Positions 58,464 through 64,000 of a stretch of DNA of 64,000 nucleotides are shown piece after piece. The notes under the pieces were generated by a model. That model saw only the letters and a list, made by a program, of their open reading frames with translations. It was not told the origin of the DNA and did not search any database. The stretch is from Sulfurovum sp. UBA5198 (GTDB lineage: Bacteria > Campylobacterota > Campylobacteria > Campylobacterales > Sulfurovaceae). The DNA is taken from positions 286 through 64,285 of the forward strand of contig DHVW01000017.1 in assembly GCA_002412865.1 (NCBI GenBank), read 5' to 3'. The position numbers were made by a program, and so were the translations under genes. Every line of letters starts with the position of its first letter. Position 1 is the stretch's first letter.

Positions 58464-58485
58464 TATCCAAATTTGACTTTGGATA
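58464..58485 (-). terminator. Hairpin directly after rpoC
   Basis: TATCCAAA (58464-58471) and TTTGGATA (58478-58485) pair perfectly around a six-base loop, six bases after the rpoC stop. It lacks a strong U-tract, so it may be a weak terminator or a 3' stabiliser. Confidence 0.5.
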
Positions 58486-58491
58486 CTCTTA

Positions 58492-61400
58492 TTATGCCCC
58501 AGTGTGTGTTAGCTTGATGTTTTTCACATCAACCATGCCTGTTCCAACTGGTATCAATCTACCAATTACAACATTCTCTTTAAGATCAGCTAGCTCATCA
58601 ATCGTACCTGCGATTGAAGCAGATGTAAGAACTTTGGTCGTATCTTGGAACGATGCTGCTGAAATAATACTATCAGCTCCAACTGCTGCTCTAGTGATAC
58701 CAACCAACATTGGCTCAGCAATAGATGGCTCACCACCAAGAGCCAAAATTCTTTGATTCTCTTCATGGAATTTCTTTCTAGAGCTTATATCACCAATAAT
58801 AAATTTCGTATCACCACTATCAAGTATTTTAACTTGTCTCATCATTTGTGATACTACTATCTCGATATGTTTATCTGCAATATTAACACCTTGTCTTCTA
58901 TAAACTTGTTGTACTTCGCTCACGATATACTCATATAGAGCTTTTTCACCAAGTGCTGCTAGAATATCATGACTTGAAACAATACCATCTGTTAGTTTCT
59001 CACCAGCATGAACAAACTCACCGTTATTAACCAAAATGGTTTTATTTTTATCTACAAACTGTTCGGTCTCTTGTCCATTTTCGCCTCTAACTATTAATCT
59101 CTCTTTGCCTCTTAGCATTTTACCAAAGCTTACATAACCATCAATTTGTGCAATTAATGCAATATCTTTTGGTCTTCTAGCCTCAAATAGTTCAGATACT
59201 CTAGGCAAACCACCCGTAATATCTTTTGATTTAATAGCTGCTTTTGGTCTTTTTGCTAACATATCAGCTATAGTAACTGTGTCGCCATCTTTTGCAAATA
59301 ATACAGTCTTAGAATCAAGTTGATAACGAATTATTTCACCTTTTTGCGTAGCAAGTATAATTGCTGGTTTATACGCAGCAGGGATATACTCATTAAGCTC
59401 AAATCTAGTAACACCAGTAAGCTCATCAAACTGCTCACTAGCAGTAACACCAGCGATTACATCTTCAAATTTAATCACACCACTGTCTTCAGCGATAATA
59501 GGCTCTGAGTATGGATCCCACTCTGCTATTACAGTTTGCACTGTCGTTTCTGGAGCAGATAGTAGTGTATTTTTCTCTACTACTGTGTCATTCTCAACTT
59601 TGATTATTGAGCCTCTTGATATATAGTGTCTTGACGCTTCTCTATCATTTTCATCAACTATAACAGCGAATAAACCTTTATCTCTAACGCTATCGCCTAT
59701 GTTAATAGTTTTTATTGGCTCAAGATAGTCACCTTCAAGCATTAGGTATTTTACCTTACCTTTTACTTCAGCATATACATTTTGTCTAATCGGGTCACCG
59801 TTCGCAACTTTAAGTTCACTAGCATATGGAATACGGTTTGGTACACTCCAGCCATCTTGGATAACTTCAACTATAGAATCACCCTTAAGTACCTTGTCTC
59901 CATGCTCATATGGTAGGTATATTTTACCCTCTATATTACCAGCAACACCTGCTAGTTCATTCGACTTAGCAACATCAGTTTTTCTAAAGCTATATTTTGT
60001 TTCAGTTTCACCGCTTGATTTAACCGATACAGTATATTCATCAAGTGTAACGATAACAGAAACTTCACCATCATATAGTGCTTTTACTTTTGGTTCAACT
60101 AGCAATACACCAGCATTTCTTCTGTTTGCTACTATTAGTTTGTCTTCTTTGTTTTTATATACTGACATATTATAGTATCTTACAAAACCTTCTTTTGTGG
60201 CTACTATTTGTCTCTCTTCTTTACCAGCTGTAGCCGTACCACCTGTGTGGAATGTTCTTAGTGTAAGCTGAGTTCCAGGCTCACCAATTGATTGAGCAGC
60301 AATAACTCCAATAGCTTCACCGCGATGTACTATTTTATTATCAGCCATATTCAGACCATAACATTTTGCACAAACTCCATGCGGAGCTTTACAGCTAGAT
60401 GGGGCTCTGATTATAACAACACGAACATTGGCATCTTTTACTTTGTTTGCCATATCTTCATCTATCATTGTACCTTCACTAGCTATAACTTCACTTGTGA
60501 CTGGGTCAATGATATCTTCAGATAGTACTCTACCGTAAATACGATCACTAAGTGGCTCAATCATCTCATTACCAACTACTATATCAGAAACAGCAACACC
60601 TTCGTGAGTGCCACAATCCTCCATAACAACTTTTACATTTTGAGCAACATCGATTAGTTTTCTAGTCAAATATCCAGCATTCGCTGTTTTTAGTGCCGTA
60701 TCCGCAAGACCTTTTCTAGCACCGTGAGTAGAAATAAAGTACTCAAGTACATTTAGTCCCTCGCGGAAGTTTGATGTAATTGGTGTTTCGATAATCGAAC
60801 CATCAGATTTAGCCATCAATCCACGCATACCTGAAAGCTGTCTAATTTGTGCTGCACTACCTCTAGCTCCAGAATCTGCCATCATATTAACTGAGTTGAA
60901 TCCATCTTTGTCAGAACGAATAAGCTTCATTAGTGCGTCAGCGATTTCACCATTTGCATCTGTCCAGATATCAATAATTTTATTATATCTTTCTTGATCA
61001 GTTAAAAGTCCAGCTGTATATTGACCTTGAATAATTTTAACTTCAGCTTTTGCTTCTGCAACTAGCTTATCTTTTGTGTCTGGGATTTTAATATCATCTA
61101 TTGATATAGACACGCCAACTCTTGTTGCATATTTGAAACCCATATCTTTAAGATTATCCAAGAATTCAGCAATAATCGTAAGACCACTGATTTTGTAAAT
61201 ATAATCAACTAGTGCTGATATATCTTTTTTCTTCAATATTTTATTCCAGTAGTTTTCTGGCACATATTCTGGTATGATTGTGTGCAAAATTACTCTGCCT
61301 GCTGTGGTTGTTATTACTTTACCGCCAACAAGTGTACGAATTCTAGCATTAAGGTCAAGTGAACCTTGCTCAAATGCCATAGTAACTTCATCTGCGTTTG

Positions 61401-63024
61401 CAAACAGTTTATGCTCACCAATAACATCAGTTTTTTCTAATGTCATATAATAAAGTCCCAAAATCATATCTTGAGATGGTACAGTTATCGCTTTACCTGA
61501 CGCTGGAAGCAAGATATTCATTGATGCTAGCATCAGAATTTTTGCCTCCGCAATAGCCTCATCTGATAGAGGAATATGTACAGCCATTTGGTCACCATCA
61601 AAGTCGGCATTAAATGCAGCACAAACAAGTGGGTGTAATTGAATAGCCTTGCCTTCGATTAGTCTAGGGTGGAATGCTTGAATGGACAATTTGTGAAGTG
61701 TCGGTGCACGGTTAAGTAAAATTGGATAATTCTCAACTACCTCTTCAAGGCACTCCCATACTTCATTGACTTGTTTTTCAATCATTTTTTTAGCTTGCTT
61801 TAGAGTAGTGGCATAGCCTTTCTCTTCAAGTTTAGCCATCAAATGTGGTTTAAATAGCTCAATTGCCATTTTTTTAGGTAGTCCACATTGATCCATTCTC
61901 AAATCAGGTCCAACAACGATAACCGAACGACCAGAGAAGTCAACTCTTTTACCAAGTAGATTTTGTCTGAAACGACCTTGTTTACCTTTAATTATTTCAG
62001 AAAGAGATTTCAGTGGTCTTTTGTTAGCACCTTTTACTGCATTTCCTCTTCTGCCATTATCAAATAGTGCGTCAACTGCCTCTTGTAACATTCTTTTTTC
62101 ATTTCTAACAATGATTTCAGGTGCGTCAAGCTCTACAAGTCTTTTTAATCTTTGGTTTCTGTTGATAACTCTTCTATATAAATCATTTACATCAGATACA
62201 GCAAATTTTCCACCATCAAGGCTTACTAGAGGTCTAAGATCTGGTGGCAATACTGGTAAATTAGTAAGCATCATCCATTCAGGACGGTTACCTGAATGCA
62301 AAAATGCCTCAATAACTTTAAGTCTTTTTACAATAGTTTTAGCTTTAGCTTCTGATTTTGTAGTAGCTATGTCCTCTTTTAGAGACTTAAACATATCTAT
62401 TAAATCAAGCTCTGCTAGTAGCTCTTGTATTACTTGTCCACCCATTCTAGCATCAAATGCATCTTCGCCAAATCTTTGTAAGATTTGTTGATATTGCTCT
62501 TCATTTAGAACATCAAATTTTGCAAGAGGATTTAGTCCTTCACTATCATAGCTAGTTTCACCAGCAGTTTTAACGATATACGCCTCATAGTATAATACAC
62601 GTTCAAGGTCTTTCATTTTTACACCAAGAAGTGTACCAATACGGCTAGGCAATGAGCTAACATACCATATGTGTGCAACTGGAGTAACTAGTTCGATGTG
62701 ACCCATTCTTGAACGACGAGATTTTGAGCTTGTAACTTCAACTCCACATTTTTCACAAATTACGCCTTTATAACGCATCTTTTTATATTTACCACAAAGA
62801 CACTCATAATCTCTAATTGGTCCAAATATTTTTGCACAAAATAGACCATCTCTCTCAGGTTTAAGTGTTCTATAATTGATAGTTTCTGGTTTTTTAACCT
62901 CACCATAACTCCATGACAAAATCTTTTCAGGACTAGCAACTCTAAGCTGTAAAGCCTCTATGTCAACAGGTTTTTCATCACTACGATAATCAACAGGTAT
63001 CAGGTTTTCTAATATACTACTCAT
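58492..63024 (-). CDS. rpoC: RNA polymerase beta' subunit
   Basis: The 1,510-residue protein is RpoC. The N-terminal zinc site is CLCGKYKKMRYKGVICEKCG near residues 75-95. The catalytic Mg site is NADFDGDQ in the AAFNADFDGDQMAVHIP segment near 470, and the second zinc site has CKAPHGVCAKCYG near 905 with an earlier Cys in EDCGTHEG. The trigger-loop/bridge-helix region SIGEPGTQLTLRTFHTGG follows. The ATG overlaps the rpoB stop by eight bases. The length (about 100 residues above E. coli) is usual for this phylum. The gene is separate from rpoB, unlike in Helicobacter and Wolinella. Confidence 0.98.
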   Translation of the reverse strand: MSSILENLIPVDYRSDEKPVDIEALQLRVASPEKILSWSYGEVKKPETINYRTLKPERDGLFCAKIFGPIRDYECLCGKYKKMRYKGVICEKCGVEVTSSKSRRSRMGHIELVTPVAHIWYVSSLPSRIGTLLGVKMKDLERVLYYEAYIVKTAGETSYDSEGLNPLAKFDVLNEEQYQQILQRFGEDAFDARMGGQVIQELLAELDLIDMFKSLKEDIATTKSEAKAKTIVKRLKVIEAFLHSGNRPEWMMLTNLPVLPPDLRPLVSLDGGKFAVSDVNDLYRRVINRNQRLKRLVELDAPEIIVRNEKRMLQEAVDALFDNGRRGNAVKGANKRPLKSLSEIIKGKQGRFRQNLLGKRVDFSGRSVIVVGPDLRMDQCGLPKKMAIELFKPHLMAKLEEKGYATTLKQAKKMIEKQVNEVWECLEEVVENYPILLNRAPTLHKLSIQAFHPRLIEGKAIQLHPLVCAAFNADFDGDQMAVHIPLSDEAIAEAKILMLASMNILLPASGKAITVPSQDMILGLYYMTLEKTDVIGEHKLFANADEVTMAFEQGSLDLNARIRTLVGGKVITTTAGRVILHTIIPEYVPENYWNKILKKKDISALVDYIYKISGLTIIAEFLDNLKDMGFKYATRVGVSISIDDIKIPDTKDKLVAEAKAEVKIIQGQYTAGLLTDQERYNKIIDIWTDANGEIADALMKLIRSDKDGFNSVNMMADSGARGSAAQIRQLSGMRGLMAKSDGSIIETPITSNFREGLNVLEYFISTHGARKGLADTALKTANAGYLTRKLIDVAQNVKVVMEDCGTHEGVAVSDIVVGNEMIEPLSDRIYGRVLSEDIIDPVTSEVIASEGTMIDEDMANKVKDANVRVVIIRAPSSCKAPHGVCAKCYGLNMADNKIVHRGEAIGVIAAQSIGEPGTQLTLRTFHTGGTATAGKEERQIVATKEGFVRYYNMSVYKNKEDKLIVANRRNAGVLLVEPKVKALYDGEVSVIVTLDEYTVSVKSSGETETKYSFRKTDVAKSNELAGVAGNIEGKIYLPYEHGDKVLKGDSIVEVIQDGWSVPNRIPYASELKVANGDPIRQNVYAEVKGKVKYLMLEGDYLEPIKTINIGDSVRDKGLFAVIVDENDREASRHYISRGSIIKVENDTVVEKNTLLSAPETTVQTVIAEWDPYSEPIIAEDSGVIKFEDVIAGVTASEQFDELTGVTRFELNEYIPAAYKPAIILATQKGEIIRYQLDSKTVLFAKDGDTVTIADMLAKRPKAAIKSKDITGGLPRVSELFEARRPKDIALIAQIDGYVSFGKMLRGKERLIVRGENGQETEQFVDKNKTILVNNGEFVHAGEKLTDGIVSSHDILAALGEKALYEYIVSEVQQVYRRQGVNIADKHIEIVVSQMMRQVKILDSGDTKFIIGDISSRKKFHEENQRILALGGEPSIAEPMLVGITRAAVGADSIISAASFQDTTKVLTSASIAGTIDELADLKENVVIGRLIPVGTGMVDVKNIKLTHTGA

Positions 63025-64000
63025 TGTCAGCCTCTACTTCTTTTTTATTTTGGAACAATTGTGCATCAAGACCTAGTGCTTGAAGCTCTTTGGTCAATAC
63101 GAACATAGTCTCAGGAATTCCAGACTCAGGAACACTCTCGCCTTTTGTCAATGCACTATATGTTCTAGCTCTTCCATCAACATCATCTGATTTGATAGTT
63201 AACATCTCTTTTAGGATATGTGCAGCACCGTATGCTTCTAATGCCCAAACCTCCATCTCTCCAAATCTTTGACCACCAAATAGTGCTTTACCACCAACTG
63301 GTTGTTGTGTTACTAAAGAGTAAGGTCCAGTTGAACGAGCGTGAACTTTTTCATCAACCAAGTGATGAAGTTTTAGCATGTACATATAACCTACATTTAC
63401 TCTCTCTATCATTTTATCACCAGTTTTACCATCAAATAAAACCATTTTGCCATCTTCTTCCATTTTGGCAAGTTCAAATAGTTTAGCAAACTCAGCAATA
63501 TTTACACCCTCAAATACTGGAGTGGCAAATTTAACACCATTACTCCAATCTCTAGCGTGTATTAATAGCTCTTCATCGCTCATGGCGTCCATAATTGCTT
63601 TACCATCAAGAAGTTTAGTAATATCAGCAATAGCAGCCATTTTATTTCTCAGCTCGGCTATAAAATCACTTTGTGCTGAAGCAAAAATCTCTTCGATTTG
63701 GTATCCAAGTTTTTTACCAACAAGACCAAGGTGAACTTCAAGTATTTGCCCGATATTCATACGAGATGGAACACCTAGTGGATTTAGAATCATATCTACT
63801 GGTCTTCCATCTTCCATATATGGCATATCCATTTCTGGTACGATATTAGAAACGATACCTTTATTTCCGTGTCTACCCGCCATTTTATCGCCAACTTTTA
63901 GCTTTCTTTTTGTTGCTACATATACTTTTACAAGTTTAGTAACACCACTTGGTAAAATATCATCTTTATCAAGTATAGTAAGCTTCTCTTCGTGGTCAAC
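63017..64000 (-). CDS. rpoB: RNA polymerase beta subunit, C-terminal part (continues beyond the window)
   Basis: The open frame gives the last 327 residues of RpoB. The window end cuts the gene on its 5' side; the frame reads through from base 64000 (VDHEEKLTIL...). Conserved segments are KLKVGDKMAGRHGNKG, PSRMNIGQILEVHLG, GKTGDKM, TQQPVGGKALFGGQRFGEMEVWALEAYGAAH and a final FVLTKELQALGLDAQLF. The rifampicin region lies outside. The ATG at 63883 is internal, not a start. The end overlaps rpoC by eight bases in another frame. Confidence 0.98.
   Translation of the reverse strand, partial: VDHEEKLTILDKDDILPSGVTKLVKVYVATKRKLKVGDKMAGRHGNKGIVSNIVPEMDMPYMEDGRPVDMILNPLGVPSRMNIGQILEVHLGLVGKKLGYQIEEIFASAQSDFIAELRNKMAAIADITKLLDGKAIMDAMSDEELLIHARDWSNGVKFATPVFEGVNIAEFAKLFELAKMEEDGKMVLFDGKTGDKMIERVNVGYMYMLKLHHLVDEKVHARSTGPYSLVTQQPVGGKALFGGQRFGEMEVWALEAYGAAHILKEMLTIKSDDVDGRARTYSALTKGESVPESGIPETMFVLTKELQALGLDAQLFQNKKEVEADNE

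Noticed and set aside
63017..63024. A fused rpoBC gene as in Helicobacter
   Set aside because: An in-frame TAG ends rpoB, and the rpoC ATG is in another frame.

Overview
The window is AT-rich, densely packed chromosomal DNA. The gene content and order point to a free-living member of the Campylobacterota (Epsilonproteobacteria). Supporting signs are a cbb3 oxidase operon followed by addB-addA, a carA/DUF507/purA block, an acpP-fabF-accA block, a bifunctional hisIE, and a short HisZ-like subunit. rpoB and rpoC overlap but are separate genes, which argues against Helicobacter and Wolinella, where they are fused. A Sulfurimonas/Sulfurovum/Arcobacter-type organism fits, but I cannot fix the genus. 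No prophage, insertion sequence, CRISPR array or rRNA operon was seen.

Layout. 1-4319 (+): the 3' part of a giant secreted adhesin with VCBS-type repeats, a von Willebrand A domain and RTX calcium repeats. 4469-10541 (-): a complete wbpA-wbpB-wbpD-wbpE-glycosyltransferase-wbpI operon predicted to make UDP-2,3-diacetamido-2,3-dideoxymannuronate for surface polysaccharide. 10629-11854 (-): luxS followed by an MnmC/MnmD-like tRNA methyltransferase. 11973-14672 (+): ilvE, an SPFH/HflK-like protein and hisIE. 14777-15594 (-): rplM-rpsI. 15666-20761 (-): addB-addA. 20851-25605 (-): ccoNOQP, a DUF4006 protein, a 33-residue membrane microprotein missed by length cut-offs, a TPM-domain protein and a FixH-like protein. 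25922-33034 (-): a tightly packed run aroK, CAP protein, aminotransferase, hisZ, purA, DUF507, carA, ddl, ending in a clear terminator.

33078-35413 holds a DUF2130 protein, a DUF465 protein and a DedA protein. 35422-37949 (-) is acpP-fabF-accA, and 44469-47078 (-) holds gpmI, a TerB-like protein and fabG. Between them lies an accessory block (38133-44446, -): a two-component system, an OprC/NosA-type copper TonB receptor, and a two-gene bd-like oxidase whose catalytic subunit carries a C-terminal cytochrome c domain. 47153-54828 holds a metallopeptidase, a tRNA with a CAU anticodon, rodA, pgeF, alr, an agmatine-to-putrescine module (45-residue membrane microprotein, aguA, aguB), a truncated globin and a TorF-like outer-membrane protein. 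54989-55234 is a small HTH-like gene that may be read from a leaderless mRNA. 55312-64000 (-) is the str/rpo block rpoB (partial), rpoC, rpsL, rpsG, fusA.

The most interesting parts are the bd-like oxidase with its copper receptor and regulator, the unlisted microproteins in the cco and agmatine operons, and several translationally coupled pairs that join unrelated pathways (luxS/methyltransferase, hisZ/purA, aroK/CAP). Start codons were moved from the longest frame for wbpA, wbpB, ccoN, fixH, purA, acpP, the response regulator and aguB. The reasons are given in each entry. All family names come from recognising motifs by eye; no search was run.
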